DNA from: Yanghanlia caeni | Lineage (GTDB): Bacteria > Pseudomonadota > Gammaproteobacteria > Burkholderiales > Burkholderiaceae_B | Direction of reading: 5' to 3' | Assembly: GCA_030733815.1 (NCBI GenBank) | Contig: JAUZQE010000011.1 | Span: 1 to 64,000, forward strand | DNA: 64,000 nt | In this document: in pieces, positions 43,062 to 54,647 of the stretch | How the letters are laid out: each line of letters begins with the position of its first letter | Numbering within the stretch: the first letter of the stretch is position 1 | Translations under genes and position numbers: made by a program | Notes under the pieces: model-generated | Told to the model about the DNA's origin: nothing | Seen by the model: only the letters and a program-made list of their open reading frames with translations | Databases searched by the model: none

Positions 43062-45941
43062 TTAGCCGCAGGCTCCGATGGCGCCGCAGGCCGTGCAGAA
43101 TTCGCAGCCGTCTTTCTTGATGACGGTGTGATTGCCGCATTCCTGGCAGGGTTTGCCCACCATTGCGGTTTGGGCGTGCGCGGCACGCGGGGCAGCAGGC
43201 TCATCGGCCACCACACCCATTGCGTTGATCGGCATGCCCTCTTCCGTAAGAATGCCCAGCATGGCATAGCGGTGGATGACCAGGCGCGCGATGTAGGCCA
43301 CCGTGGAGGGATAGTTTTCCTGCCGTTCCGAGCCCGGCACACGTGCCAGGAAGTCGCCGCGCGGCTCGGCGTAATTCAGCAGTTTGCGCAGCTTCATGCC
43401 GATCCAGGCCGGGTCGATCACGCGCATGTCGAGGCTGAGCAGCTTGCACAGGCCGTCGAGCGCCACGGGGTGCTCGCCGGTAAGCCACACGCTGTAGGGG
43501 CGGCGGCTGCCGTCGGGCATCTGCAATTCCTTGAGCATGAGCACGAAGTCGTCGCCGGTTGACGGGTTGCGCACGTCGGCCACCCAGGCCAGCGTGCCAT
43601 CGGTACCCGTTTTGGGCTCGTGGGGCGCGAACAGTGCATTGAGCACGGGCGACGGATCGTCGGGGCGCGCTTCCAGCGCCCCCAGCGCGTCGTAACGCCA
43701 TTCGACCAGGCGGGCCAGCGCGGCCGTGGCGCTGGGCACCTGCACCGGTTCGCCGTTGGGCGGCATGGGCATCTTGAAACCGTCGCCATACGCGCGCGAC
43801 AGCACCGACAGCTTCTTGCGCAGCCAGCCGCGGTCGTTGGCGCGCATGTCGGTGGAAAGCGTTTTGGCGATGGCGTCGAGCCCGCGCGGCGGCTGGCCGC
43901 CCAGCACCCAGACCTCGAACGGCACGTTGGCCTGATCGGCCACCACCACGGCGAACTCACCCTGCGGGGTACGAATGGTTTCGCTCACCCAGCCGGCGGC
44001 CCCTGCCGGCAGGCTGGGCCGCGAGGGCCAGCGCAGCGAGGCCAGGGGCGGCGACTTCATGACTTCGGTGAGCACCATGCGCTTGTCTTGTTCCGAAAGC
44101 TTGATGGGCTCGGGCGTGCTGGCCCCGGATGCCGAGCCGGCCGCGCCTTCGCTGCCCGCGGGCACCGACAGCACGGCACCCAGAATATTGTTTGGGCGGT
44201 AGGTGGTGATGCCCTTGAGGCCCCGGTGCCAGGCCTTCATGTACAAGTCTTTGAAGTCTTCGTACGGGTAGTCTTCGGGCACGTTGACCGTTTTGGAGAT
44301 GGCCGCGTCGACGTACGGCGCCACCGCCGCCACCATCAGCATGTGGTCGATGGCGGAAATGTCGAGTGCACTGACGAACGCCTCGGGCAAATTGTTGGTG
44401 TCGCCGCCCAGTGCGCGGTAGACGCGATACGCGTGGTCTTCGACGGTGTATTCCTTCTTGCTGCCGTCGGGCATGCGCTTGAGGCGGCTGTAGAACCACG
44501 AAAAGGCCGGCTCGATGCCGTTGGACGCGTTGTCGGCAAAGGCGAGCGAAATCGTGCCCGTGGGCGCGATGGAGGTGAGGTGCGAGTTGCGCACGCCATG
44601 CTTGCGGATCTGTGCCTTGATGGAGTCGGGCAGACGCGACGCAAAGCCGGAAGCCAGGTATTTGTCGGCGTCGAACAGGGGGAAGGCACCCCGTTCGCGG
44701 GCCAGTTCAACCGACGCCTCGTAGGCGGCGTCGCGCATTTCGCGCGCAAAGCGTGCGGCCAGCTCACGACCCTCTTCCGAGTCGTAGCGCTTGCCCAGCA
44801 TGATGAGCGTATCGCCCAGACCGGTGAAGCCCAGACCCAGGCGACGCTTGGCATCGGCTTCACGCTTTTGTTCTTCAAGCGGCCACTTGGTGGCCGTGAG
44901 CACGTTATCGAGCATGCGCACCGCCAGGCGGGTGGCCTTGCGCATTTCTTCGAAATCGAAACCGGCCTCGTCGCTGAACGGCGAACGCACGTATGCGGTG
45001 AGGTTCAGGCTGCCCAGGCAGCAGCAGCCGTAGTCGGGCAACGGCTGCTCGCCGCAGGGGTTGGTGGATTCGATGTACTCGCAATAGGCGAGGTTGTTTT
45101 CTTCATTGATGCGATCGAGGAAAAGCACCCCCGGCTCGGCCGCCGCGTAGGTGCTCTGCATGATCAGATCCCACACTTCGCGCGCGCGCACCTTGCGGTA
45201 CACCCACTGGCCGTCGTCGCGCTTGTAGGCGCCCTTGCTCTTGAGGTCGGCATTGGGTTCAACGCTGTGCGTCAGCTCGAAATCGGTGTCGTCTTCAACG
45301 GCCTTCATGAAGGCGTCGGTGACGCCAACCGACACGTTGAAGTTGTTCAGCTGGCCGCGTTCCTGTTTGGCGGTAATGAATTCGAGGACATCGGGGTGGG
45401 TGACGTTCAGAACGGCCATCTGTGCCCCGCGACGGGCGCCGGCCGATTCGACCGTTTCGCATGAACGGTCGAAAACGCGCATGTACGAGATGGGGCCGGA
45501 AGCACTGCTGCCGGTGCCTTTGACCAGGGCCCCACGCGGGCGGATGGCCGAGAAGTTGTACCCGACGCCGCCACCGCGACGCATGGTTTCTGCGGCCTGG
45601 GCAAGCGCGGTGTAGATGCCCGGCTTGCCGGCATCGGATTCGGTGATGGAATCGCCCACAGGCTGCACGAAGCAGTTGATGAGCGTGCTTTGCAGATCGG
45701 TGCCGGCGGCGCTGTTGACGCGCCCGGCCGGCACGAAGCCATGCTCCATCGCCCACAGGAATTCCTCGGTGTACTTTTTGCGCAGCTTCGGTTCTTCGAC
45801 CTGCGCCAGGGCGGTAGCGACCCGGGTGCGCACCTCGCGGATCGTTTTTTCACCGTTCTTGGCGTACTTTTCGAGGAGGACTTCCGTGGAAATGTCTTGG
45901 GGTTCCGCCAGGGCGATGGCGGCACTTTCCAGATGTTGCAT
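43062..45941 (-). CDS. nrdJ: Adenosylcobalamin-dependent ribonucleotide reductase (class II)
   Basis: A 959-aa class II ribonucleotide reductase that makes deoxyribonucleotides with or without oxygen, using vitamin B12. N-terminal part: [26 protein letters not shown] (substrate loops); centre: [41 protein letters not shown] with the active-site NPCGE; later [13 protein letters not shown]. The C-terminal 30 residues carry CQECGNH and CEFCTACG, the reducing/zinc-type cysteines. No class I or III enzyme is in view. ATG 45941 is preferred (AAGGA upstream) over 45971. No cobalamin riboswitch is recognisable upstream. Confidence 0.95.
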   Translation of the reverse strand: MQHLESAAIALAEPQDISTEVLLEKYAKNGEKTIREVRTRVATALAQVEEPKLRKKYTEEFLWAMEHGFVPAGRVNSAAGTDLQSTLINCFVQPVGDSITESDAGKPGIYTALAQAAETMRRGGGVGYNFSAIRPRGALVKGTGSSASGPISYMRVFDRSCETVESAGARRGAQMAVLNVTHPDVLEFITAKQERGQLNNFNVSVGVTDAFMKAVEDDTDFELTHSVEPNADLKSKGAYKRDDGQWVYRKVRAREVWDLIMQSTYAAAEPGVLFLDRINEENNLAYCEYIESTNPCGEQPLPDYGCCCLGSLNLTAYVRSPFSDEAGFDFEEMRKATRLAVRMLDNVLTATKWPLEEQKREADAKRRLGLGFTGLGDTLIMLGKRYDSEEGRELAARFAREMRDAAYEASVELARERGAFPLFDADKYLASGFASRLPDSIKAQIRKHGVRNSHLTSIAPTGTISLAFADNASNGIEPAFSWFYSRLKRMPDGSKKEYTVEDHAYRVYRALGGDTNNLPEAFVSALDISAIDHMLMVAAVAPYVDAAISKTVNVPEDYPYEDFKDLYMKAWHRGLKGITTYRPNNILGAVLSVPAGSEGAAGSASGASTPEPIKLSEQDKRMVLTEVMKSPPLASLRWPSRPSLPAGAAGWVSETIRTPQGEFAVVVADQANVPFEVWVLGGQPPRGLDAIAKTLSTDMRANDRGWLRKKLSVLSRAYGDGFKMPMPPNGEPVQVPSATAALARLVEWRYDALGALEARPDDPSPVLNALFAPHEPKTGTDGTLAWVADVRNPSTGDDFVLMLKELQMPDGSRRPYSVWLTGEHPVALDGLCKLLSLDMRVIDPAWIGMKLRKLLNYAEPRGDFLARVPGSERQENYPSTVAYIARLVIHRYAMLGILTEEGMPINAMGVVADEPAAPRAAHAQTAMVGKPCQECGNHTVIKKDGCEFCTACGAIGACG

Positions 45942-46139
45942 GCTATGGATCCTTGGTGACGCTGCCGGCAAGAAAGGCCGCCGGCGAGCAAGTTCAGGCG
46001 GGGATTATAAGACCCGTTTCCGGGTGGGCCGGGGTCGCGGTTATAGCTGCGACTAACCCAACAAAGTTAACCTGCCCACCCCTGACTGACAAGTTCGAAA
46101 ACGCCCGCGCAGGGGCTTGACACGGTACAGCAAACCGCC

Positions 46140-46331
46140 TCAGGCCGGCGACATTCCAATGGCCTGCATCAGCAAACGCAGCAGCCATGCGGCCACCCCC
46201 AGCACCGCCACGCTGCCCAGCCAAATCACCACGAGCCACCCAGACCTGCCCAGCCATCGCCTGACCGTTGCGCGCACGCCTCGCTGCTCAATGATAGCCT
46301 TCGCCGGCCCGAATTTTTCCACGGAACACAT
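46140..46331 (-). CDS. Small one-helix protein downstream of cydB (DUF2474/CydX-like)
   Basis: Up to 63 aa with one membrane helix (LGRSGWLVVIWLGSVAVLGVAAWLLRLLM), a pattern like the DUF2474 small proteins that follow cyanide-insensitive oxidase genes. It overlaps the cydB-like gene end by 44 bases if ATG 46331 is used; a shorter start (GTG near 46276) is possible. Probably a small stabilising subunit of the bd-type oxidase. Confidence 0.65.
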   Translation of the reverse strand: MCSVEKFGPAKAIIEQRGVRATVRRWLGRSGWLVVIWLGSVAVLGVAAWLLRLLMQAIGMSPA

Positions 46332-47295
46332 AATACGACCACCCCGTATACATCAGAATCACGGGCAGGATCAGCAACGCACCCACCAGGGCAAAGCCCT
46401 GGCTCTGCGGGGGCCCCGCGGCCTCCCACAGATCGATATCGGGCGGAATGATGTTTGGCCACAGACTGATGCCCAGGCCGCTGTAACCCAGAAAAATCAG
46501 CCCCAGCGTGAGCAGGAACGGGCCCGTGTGCGGCGTATTGCCGAGCGCCCGCAGCAAAAACCACGTGCACGCCAGCACCAGCGCCGGCACCGGCGCGAAC
46601 CAGTACAGATTGGGCAACGTGAACCAACGTGCGCGGATCGCTTCATGCGCAACCGGCGTCCACAGACTCACGGCCGCAATCACCGCCAGCAGCACCAGCG
46701 TCAGCGGCCGGGCCAGCGCAATCATGCGTTCCTGCAACGCGCCCTCGGTCTTCATGATCAGCCACGTGCACCCCAGCAGCGCGTAAGCCACCACGAGCCC
46801 CGCGCCGGTGAACAATGGAAAGGGTCGGAACCAGTCGAACGGCCCGCCCATGAACTGGCGTGACACGACCTCGATGCCGTCGAGATACGCGCCCAGCGTC
46901 ACACCCTGAAAGAACGTGGCCGCCACCGAACCGCCGATGAAGGCCTTGTCCCACACATGGCGCCGCTCGGGGGTGGCCTTGAAACGGAACTCGAAGGCCA
47001 CCCCGCGAAAAATCAGGCCCAGCAGCATGAAGATGAGCGGCAGCATGAAGGCGCTGAGAATCACCGAATAGGCAAGCGGAAAGGCCGCCAGCAAGCCGGC
47101 ACCGCCAAGCACCAGCCACGTTTCGTTGCCGTCCCATACCGGCGCCACGGTATTCATCATTACGTCGCGGTCCGACTCGTCGGTGAAGAACGGAAAAAGA
47201 ATGCCGATTCCAAGATCGAAGCCGTCCATCACGACATACATCAGAATTCCGAACAGAATGATCACGGCCCAGATCAGGGTCAGGTCAACGCCCAT
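46288..47295 (-). CDS. cioB: Cytochrome bd-type quinol oxidase subunit II (CioB/CydB)
   Basis: A 335-aa membrane protein with about eight or nine helices. It begins VDLTLIWAVIILFGILMYVVMDGFDLGIG and contains NTVAPVWDGNETWLVLGG, the two most conserved CydB patterns. It stabilises the hemes bound by subunit I. Start overlaps the end of the subunit I gene by 11 bases. Confidence 0.93.
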   Translation of the reverse strand: MGVDLTLIWAVIILFGILMYVVMDGFDLGIGILFPFFTDESDRDVMMNTVAPVWDGNETWLVLGGAGLLAAFPLAYSVILSAFMLPLIFMLLGLIFRGVAFEFRFKATPERRHVWDKAFIGGSVAATFFQGVTLGAYLDGIEVVSRQFMGGPFDWFRPFPLFTGAGLVVAYALLGCTWLIMKTEGALQERMIALARPLTLVLLAVIAAVSLWTPVAHEAIRARWFTLPNLYWFAPVPALVLACTWFLLRALGNTPHTGPFLLTLGLIFLGYSGLGISLWPNIIPPDIDLWEAAGPPQSQGFALVGALLILPVILMYTGWSYYVFRGKIRAGEGYH

Positions 47296-48724
47296 ATCCG
47301 TTCTCCCTCAGAGATCCCGGTTCGCCTTCATCGGAAGCCGCCGACAGGGGTCGCGCGGGGGTGCGTGCCTCGCCCGGGCCGCCCGACGGGGCGCCCTCTT
47401 GCGCCACAGGCGGCCCGCGGCGAATGAGCCGCAGCATGTACACCGTTCCGGCCCCGAAGATGACGAAGTACACGACGATGAACAGAATCAACGTGAGGCC
47501 CACTTCGAACGCGCCGTGAGGGCTCACCGCATCGGCCGTACGCATCACGCCGTACACCACCCAGGGTTGCCGCCCCACTTCCGTGGTGAACCAGCCGGCC
47601 AGCAGCGCAACGATTCCAGCCGGCCCCATGTACAGGGCATAGCGCCACAAGCCGCGCGAAGACGGGTCGTACAACATGCCCCGCCAGCGCTTCCAGGCCC
47701 CCAGCACGGCAAGCCCGATCATCAGCCCCCCCAGGCCCACCATTACGCGAAACGAGAAGAACACGATCGGTACATACGGGCGCTCATCACGCGGGAACTC
47801 CTTCAGCCCGGGAAACTGGCCGTTCCAGCTGTGCGTGAGGATCAGGCTGCCCAGGTGAGGAATCTCGATCGCATGGCGATTGATCTCGGCCTGCATGTCG
47901 GGCCACGCAAAGAGCGTGAAGGGCACCGCCTCGCCCGGCGTGTTTTCCCAATGGCCTTCGATTGCGGCAAGCTTGGCCGGCTGGTGCTCCAGGGTGTTCA
48001 GGCCGTGGAAGTCGCCCACCACCGCCTGCAACGGGGCCGCCAGCAAGAGCATCCATAGCGCCATCGAAAACATGCGCCGCACGGCCGGCTCGGCATTGCC
48101 GCGCAACAGATGCCATGCGGCCGACGCCGCGACCAGCAGGGCGGTAACGAGATAAGCGGCCAGCGTCATGTGCACCAGCCGGTACGGAAACGAAGGGTTG
48201 AAAATCACCGCCAGCCAGTCGACGGGCACGGCACGCCCGTCGATCACCTCATAGCCCGCGGGCGTCTGCATCCAGCTGTTGGAAGCCAGAATCCAGGTGG
48301 CGGAAATCAGTGTGCCGAGCGCCACCATGATGGTCGACATGAAGTGCAGCCCCGGCCCGACCCGTTGCAGACCGAACAGCATGACACCCAGGAACCCGGC
48401 CTCCAAAAAGAATGCCGTGAGCACCTCGTAAGCGAGCAGCGGGCCGGTGATGCCGCCCGCAAAATCGGAAAAGCCGCTCCAGTTCGTGCCGAACTGGTAG
48501 GCCATGACGAGGCCCGATACTACGCCCATGCCGAAATTCACGGCAAAGATCTTGAGCCAGTATTGGTACAGCGCCCTGTAGACCGGGTCGCCCGTCTTGA
48601 GCCAGAAGCCTTCCAGCACCGCCAGATAGCTTGCGAGCCCGATGGTGATGGCGGGAAAGATGATATGGAACGATATGGTGAACGCGAACTGCAGCCGGGC
48701 CAGCATCAGTGCGTCGAGTTCCAT
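47285..48724 (-). CDS. cioA: Cytochrome bd-type quinol oxidase subunit I, cyanide-insensitive type
   Basis: A 479-aa subunit I. Heme ligand His in FTISFHIIFPAITIG (H20), a later RLVHM His, and the quinol-site motif GRQPWVVYGVMRT are present. The Q loop between helices VI and VII is short, as in the CIO class, which is usually NO- and cyanide-tolerant. It oxidises ubiquinol and reduces oxygen at low tension. GAGGAGAAGG upstream gives a strong ribosome site. The oxidase would keep respiration going while NirK makes NO, an inference from family properties. Confidence 0.94.
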   Translation of the reverse strand: MELDALMLARLQFAFTISFHIIFPAITIGLASYLAVLEGFWLKTGDPVYRALYQYWLKIFAVNFGMGVVSGLVMAYQFGTNWSGFSDFAGGITGPLLAYEVLTAFFLEAGFLGVMLFGLQRVGPGLHFMSTIMVALGTLISATWILASNSWMQTPAGYEVIDGRAVPVDWLAVIFNPSFPYRLVHMTLAAYLVTALLVAASAAWHLLRGNAEPAVRRMFSMALWMLLLAAPLQAVVGDFHGLNTLEHQPAKLAAIEGHWENTPGEAVPFTLFAWPDMQAEINRHAIEIPHLGSLILTHSWNGQFPGLKEFPRDERPYVPIVFFSFRVMVGLGGLMIGLAVLGAWKRWRGMLYDPSSRGLWRYALYMGPAGIVALLAGWFTTEVGRQPWVVYGVMRTADAVSPHGAFEVGLTLILFIVVYFVIFGAGTVYMLRLIRRGPPVAQEGAPSGGPGEARTPARPLSAASDEGEPGSLRENGYGR

Positions 48725-48765
48725 ACCTTCTCCTCGCGGTCAAGTTGCCCGTTGGCACGCACCCA

Positions 48766-49356
48766 TCATAAATCGATGCGTTCGATCTTGGAGCCTTCCA
48801 CCGAGACCCCCGCCATAAGACCGGCGTTCGTCAGCGCAAACGCCACCACGGGTTCCTTGATGGTGGACGTGTCGACACGACCGTTCGCACCCACGGTGGC
48901 CACCGCGACCGTGGCATCGACGCCCGCAGTCCAGCCCGAGCTGTTGCGGAAGTCGTTAAGCGCTTCCTGGGTCATGAACAGGATCACGATTGCGCGGGAT
49001 TGGGCACCCGCCTGCAAACCGAAGGATCCCGCCGACGTGCTGTAATACCCGGCGTTCTGGCCGCCCACGCGCAGTACACCCTTGCCGTGCTCGGCACCCA
49101 CGATGAAGCCGCCGCTGATCACTTCCGGGAAAATGAGTACGCCTTGGGCGCGGTCAACGAGCTCCTGCGAACCCGGCGCCGCGGTGTACAGCCGCTGCAG
49201 CGTCGAGTCGGCCGCGTTATTGATTTCGGCACGTTGTTCGGCGGGCGTGGCGTTCTGATTGGGCAGTGTGGTCGTGCAGGCGGTGAAGCCGAGCGCCGCC
49301 AGGGCCAGGGCCAGAGCCGCCCCGGTACGGGTTAGGGCATGAGGTTTGGTATGCAT
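48766..49356 (-). CDS. SYLF (YSC84-type) domain lipoprotein
   Basis: A 196-aa lipoprotein: signal with lipobox GFTAC, then a SYLF/YSC84 domain (VLIFPEVISGGFIVGAEHGKGVLRV, GAQSRAIVILFMTQEALNDFRNSSGWTAG). Related proteins are annotated BPSL1445 family in Burkholderiales, one reason for the taxonomic guess. The domain binds lipids in eukaryotes; the bacterial role is unclear. GGAG seven bases before ATG 49356. Confidence 0.9.
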   Translation of the reverse strand: MHTKPHALTRTGAALALALAALGFTACTTTLPNQNATPAEQRAEINNAADSTLQRLYTAAPGSQELVDRAQGVLIFPEVISGGFIVGAEHGKGVLRVGGQNAGYYSTSAGSFGLQAGAQSRAIVILFMTQEALNDFRNSSGWTAGVDATVAVATVGANGRVDTSTIKEPVVAFALTNAGLMAGVSVEGSKIERIDL

Positions 49357-49546
49357 GTGCGTTCTCCAATGAAAGGCATGTGGCCACAGCAAGCGTCATG
49401 CCATTAATTTGAAGAACAGTTTGGCCGGACGTTGCAAGTCGTGTCGAATCGTTTACGATTAGCCCCGTTGCGACCCCGGGTCGTCCGCAGCATTCACCGG
49501 CCCAAAATCGGGCCTGGCGGCCCCCACGTTCACAGGAGCCACGACG

Positions 49547-50608
49547 ATGATTGATTCGGAGAAGCTGAACAAACTGCGCGAGAAGTACGCCGAAGGCGAG
49601 GGCGCAATGATTCACGACCCAGAATTTGCCCGCGCTGCCGAAGCCGCCGCTTCCTGCGGCTCACTCATCGCCCCGCCCTACTCGGGCATGTCGACCTTTC
49701 TGGATGCGCCGTACCGGCCCGACGTACTCGATGAACCGGGTTCCGAACCAATCGACATCGCCCTGCTGGGCATACCCATGGACTTGGGCGTGACCAATCG
49801 CGCAGGGGCGCGACTGGGCCCGCGCGCGGTGCGCTTCATAGAGCGCGTGGGCCTGTACGAACACGCCCTGCGCATGGCGCCGGCCGAGTTGTGCCGGTTT
49901 GCCGACGTGGGTGACGTGCCGTTCGAAAGCCGTTACGACCTGCTGGCCTGCCATCGCAACATCGAATCCTTCATTGCGGCGCTGCACGATGCCGGCATCG
50001 TGCCGCTTTCCGTGGGGGGCGATCACTCGGTTACGCTGCCGATCCTGCGTGCGGTCGGACGCGAGCGGCCTGTGGGCCTCGTTCACGTCGACGCCCACTG
50101 CGACACCGGTGGAAAGCTCGAAGGCAACAAGTTCCACCACGGCGGCCCATTCCGGCACGCTGTGCTCGAGGGCGTGCTCGACCCCGAACGCACCATACAG
50201 ATCGGCATCCGCGGTCAGTCGGAATTCCTTTGGGAGTTCTCCTACGAATCGGGCATGACGGTGCTGCATGCCGAGAAAGTGGCCGAACTGGGTATCGACG
50301 CGGTGGTGCAGCGCGCACGCGAGGTGGTGGGCGACGGGCCGGTGTACGTGTCGTTTGACGTCGATGCACTCGACCCGGCCTTCGCACCCGGCACCGGCAC
50401 CCCCGAAGTGGGAGGGCTCAGCACCCTTGACGCGCTGCGCCTGCTGCGCGGCCTGATGGGGCTCGATGTGGTGGGTGGCGACGTGGTCGAGGTGGCGCCG
50501 CAGTACGACCCCACCACCAACACGGCCCACGCCGCCGCACAGATTCTTTTCCAGATTCTGTGCCTGGCCGCGAAGGCGGTCGATCTGCGCCGCACTGCAC
50601 ACAAATAG
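49547..50608 (+). CDS. Ureohydrolase (agmatinase/guanidinobutyrase family)
   Basis: A 353-aa manganese enzyme of the arginase/agmatinase family. Metal-binding motifs are complete: GGDHS, VDAHCD and SFDVDALDP. It cleaves a guanidino group to urea and an amine. FHHGGPFRHAVLEG fits agmatinase or guanidinobutyrase better than arginase; the exact substrate cannot be read. AGGAG ten bases upstream. The SYLF gene is divergent with 190 bases between. Confidence 0.88.
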   Translation: MIDSEKLNKLREKYAEGEGAMIHDPEFARAAEAAASCGSLIAPPYSGMSTFLDAPYRPDVLDEPGSEPIDIALLGIPMDLGVTNRAGARLGPRAVRFIERVGLYEHALRMAPAELCRFADVGDVPFESRYDLLACHRNIESFIAALHDAGIVPLSVGGDHSVTLPILRAVGRERPVGLVHVDAHCDTGGKLEGNKFHHGGPFRHAVLEGVLDPERTIQIGIRGQSEFLWEFSYESGMTVLHAEKVAELGIDAVVQRAREVVGDGPVYVSFDVDALDPAFAPGTGTPEVGGLSTLDALRLLRGLMGLDVVGGDVVEVAPQYDPTTNTAHAAAQILFQILCLAAKAVDLRRTAHK

Positions 50609-50736
50609 CCACAGTTTGCGGTAATACAGGCAGGGCACGGCGGCCCAGCGCAGCGTCATATACGTACCACCGACACGCCGCCACGCCCACCCATGCGGCC
50701 GCCCTACCCGTGCAGCACGCTACTGGAATATGCGTA

Positions 50737-51630
50737 TTACTGCTGTGCCAGGCGACGTAGCGCCGGCAGCTCGATGCCCGCGCGTTGTACGAACGCTTCG
50801 TAGGAAATGGGCGGGCCGGCCTTCGTATCGGCACGGTTCGCCTGCCAGTGAGCCCACGCGCGCCCTGTCTCGGCATCGTAAACCAGTTTGAAAAGATGCG
50901 TGGGCACGGCAACGCGCCCGCCTCCGGTCCATTCGTGGCTGCCTTCGTACACCGGGCCCGTCAGCACATACACATCGCCCTTGGCCCGCATCACGTACTT
51001 GCGCGTGTCGCTTTCGATCTTGCGCCACGCGCCGCTATTGTGGCGCTGGTTCTGAGGCACCATGTTCGCCAGGCTGAAGCTCTGCGCCATGGCTGCAGGC
51101 GTGTGCATGTCGCCCGCAGGCGCCATGTGTCCGCGCGAATAGCCCGAGTTGCGATAATCGGAAAGTTCCGCCCGCTCGGCGGCGGGCAGGCGGGCGTCGG
51201 CAAAGAACCGGTCGCTGCGCTCGACCGACTGCGCCTGCTGCAGCATGCGGCGATTGAGCCGCTGCGCAACGAACACCGGCGTTCTGTGATGACCGCTGTG
51301 CAAGATCGCGAACGCGTCGAAGCACAGCTCGCGCAGGGCCTGCCCCGCTGGAACGACGGGCGGCGCATTCTGCGGGAAGAATTGCGGGCATTGGGAAAAC
51401 TGCGTCTGTACACGTGCGCCGGGCAGGGGCCCGGCTGCCTGCGGTTCGCCGATTCCCAGCTGCTGCAGCACGGGTGTAATCGGCACGTGCCGGGCAACTT
51501 CGGGCTGCAGGGCGCAGCTGGCCACCGCAAAGGCGGCAGCCGCCGAAACGATGACGGCCTGCAGAAACTGGCGGGGGATTGTGCTGCGTTGGGGTGTGCT
51601 GCTGCGACTACGGTACTTCTTTCTGCTCAT
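50737..51630 (-). CDS. DNA/RNA non-specific endonuclease, secreted (NUC1 type)
   Basis: A 297-aa exported nuclease. N-terminal basic segment and hydrophobic helix (about residues 22-42, with a possible lipobox VASC). The active-site motif reads SRGHMAPAGDM, with the catalytic His of the usual DRGH, then SLANMVPQNQRHNSGAWRKIE giving the metal-binding Asn. The Asp of DRGH is Ser here, a change seen in some members. Role: nutrient nucleic acid digestion or competition. It is downstream of, but separated by a terminator from, tRNA-Lys. Confidence 0.85.
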   Translation of the reverse strand: MSRKKYRSRSSTPQRSTIPRQFLQAVIVSAAAAFAVASCALQPEVARHVPITPVLQQLGIGEPQAAGPLPGARVQTQFSQCPQFFPQNAPPVVPAGQALRELCFDAFAILHSGHHRTPVFVAQRLNRRMLQQAQSVERSDRFFADARLPAAERAELSDYRNSGYSRGHMAPAGDMHTPAAMAQSFSLANMVPQNQRHNSGAWRKIESDTRKYVMRAKGDVYVLTGPVYEGSHEWTGGGRVAVPTHLFKLVYDAETGRAWAHWQANRADTKAGPPISYEAFVQRAGIELPALRRLAQQ

Positions 51631-51673
51631 GGGGTGTCATTGTAGACACCTCGACGACAAGACTCGCACAAAC

Positions 51674-51701
51674 AAAAACGCCACTTCGGCAGGAAGTGGC
51701 G
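51674..51701 (-). terminator. Rho-independent terminator of tRNA-Lys
   Basis: On the minus strand CGCCACTTC (51701-51693), a CTGCC loop and GAAGTGGCG (51687-51679), a perfect 9-bp stem, followed by TTTTTG. It starts 25 bases after the tRNA 3' end and separates it from the nuclease gene. Confidence 0.88.
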
Positions 51702-51725
51702 TAAATGCTGATGCACAGTGTTTTC

Positions 51726-51801
51726 TGGTGGGCCGTGAAGGGCTCGAACCTTCGACCAACGGATTAAGAGTCCGCTGCTCTACCAACTGAGCTAACGGCC
51801 C
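51726..51801 (-). tRNA. tRNA-Lys (CTT anticodon)
   Basis: 76 bases with CCA encoded. Acceptor stem GGGCCGT pairs with ACGGCCC, D-arm has AGCTCAGTTGGTAGAGC, anticodon loop CTCTTAA gives CTT (reads AAG, lysine), and the T-arm has GGTTCGAGCC. All stems pair well. Confidence 0.97.
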
Positions 51802-51873
51802 GCCGTGAACTACTGAAAGATCGCTATTCTAAACCTGCGAATTCCTGTGCGTCAAGCGGTTTTCGCACAAAAT

Positions 51874-52335
51874 TTACTTCTTCTTGCGGAAGTCGTCGTG
51901 ACAGGCCTTGCACGACTGGCCGGTCTTGCCGAACGCGACGCGAAAGGCATCGAAATCACCTGCCTGCGTCGCGGCATCGAGCTCGCGCACGGCGGCCTGG
52001 AAGGTTTCGCTTGCCTTGCGGAAGCCCTCGCGGTTGGTCCAGACCTCGCTGCGCGCCTCACCGCCTTCGTAGCCCGGCGCGTAGGCGGGCCACGGCAGTG
52101 CGGCCAGCATCTTCACGATGTCGACATTGGCCTGGGCCGCAGCCTGGTCGAACGGCACCTCACGCTTGGCCATCGGGGCAAGGCGGCCGAAATGCGCGCC
52201 CATCAGCACCATGGTGGCGCCACGATACTTCACCGCGTCGTGCGGCTCGCGAAACGGCGCCTGCGCCTGCGACGGCGCAACCAGACCCATGACCAGCGTG
52301 CCGGCCAGTGCCAGCAGACCAAACTTCTTCTTCAT
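51874..52335 (-). CDS. Cytochrome c' / c556-type class II cytochrome c
   Basis: A 153-aa periplasmic four-helix cytochrome. Signal peptide ends APSQAQ (about residue 25). The heme site is C-terminal as CKACHDDFR, the class II layout, with the axial or distal Met region near GAHFGRLAPMAKRE. Cytochromes c' bind NO and can lower its toxicity; c556 forms act in electron transfer. With nirK in the window the first role is attractive but unproven. GAGGT upstream of ATG 52335. Confidence 0.9.
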   Translation of the reverse strand: MKKKFGLLALAGTLVMGLVAPSQAQAPFREPHDAVKYRGATMVLMGAHFGRLAPMAKREVPFDQAAAQANVDIVKMLAALPWPAYAPGYEGGEARSEVWTNREGFRKASETFQAAVRELDAATQAGDFDAFRVAFGKTGQSCKACHDDFRKKK

Positions 52336-52419
52336 CGTGACCTCGTCTTTGAAAGTCGAAACATTGACATCCACCCCGACCTGAAGGCCGGAGACCCCTA
52401 CGGCGCTCAGGCGCAACAG

Positions 52420-53844
<1,425 letters not shown>

Positions 53845-54003
53845 CTACCACCCCGACCTGTTTCGCCCCTGTCGTCGTCGCCAGGTGCCACGTCGTACTT
53901 GCCCACAGACACCTTCGCGCACGACACAAACCGTTGTTTTTCTGCATCAGAGCGGCAGATCGGCCTGCTATACTCTGCCCGCCCCCAACCCTCGAACGTT
54001 GCC

Positions 54004-54621
54004 ATGAAACTGATTGGTTCGTTGACAAGCCCATACGTACGCAAAACACGCGTCGTACTGGCAGAAAAGAAGCTGGAATACGAATTCGTCCTCGAGAACG
54101 TCTGGGAGCAGGATTCCACCATCCAGCAATACAACCCGCTCGGCAAGGTTCCCTGTCTCATCATGGACGACGGCGGTACGTTGTTTGATTCCCGCGTGAT
54201 CGTCGAATACCTCGACACGCTCTCACCGGTGTGCCGGTTGCTGCCGCAATCGGGCCGCGAACGCGCAGCCATCAAGTGTTGGGAAGCCATTGCCGACGGC
54301 GTGCTCGATGCCGCCGTGGCCATCACCATTGAAAACGTGCGCCGCGAGCCCCAGTACCGCAGCCAGGCCTGGATCGACCGCCAGTACGGCAAAATTGTGG
54401 CAGCGCTCGATCACATGAACCGTTCGTTGGAAGAGCAGCCCGCATTCTGCACGGGCGTGAACTTCACTCTTGCCGACATCGCCGTAGGCTGTGCGCTGCA
54501 ATACCTCGATTTGCGTTGCGAAGAGCTGGCGTGGCGCCAGGATTACCCGCAACTGCAGCGCCTGGAAGAAAAGCTGCGCACGCGCCCGTCGTTCATCAGC
54601 ACGGCACCTCCGCGCAACTGA
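54004..54621 (+). CDS. Glutathione S-transferase family protein
   Basis: A 205-aa protein with an N-terminal thioredoxin-fold (KLIGSLTSPYVRKTRVVLAEKKLEYEFV; S at the SPYVRK active turn), NPLGKVPCL with the cis-Pro, and DSRVIVEYLD for glutathione binding, then an all-helical C-terminal domain. Similar to stringent-starvation/GST proteins of betaproteobacteria. The longer frame upstream of 54004 is antisense to purB. Confidence 0.9.
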   Translation: MKLIGSLTSPYVRKTRVVLAEKKLEYEFVLENVWEQDSTIQQYNPLGKVPCLIMDDGGTLFDSRVIVEYLDTLSPVCRLLPQSGRERAAIKCWEAIADGVLDAAVAITIENVRREPQYRSQAWIDRQYGKIVAALDHMNRSLEEQPAFCTGVNFTLADIAVGCALQYLDLRCEELAWRQDYPQLQRLEEKLRTRPSFISTAPPRN

Positions 54622-54647
54622 ATACCGTACACCACGCGGCGTGTACC

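Noticed and set aside
43620..45464. 614-codon open frame antisense to nrdJ
   Set aside because: Shadow frame; no motif or membrane pattern, and the opposite strand has a full class II ribonucleotide reductase.
51551..51790. 79-codon plus-strand frame ending in GREGLEPSTNGLRVRCSTN
   Set aside because: This is the well-known false translation of a tRNA gene in antisense.
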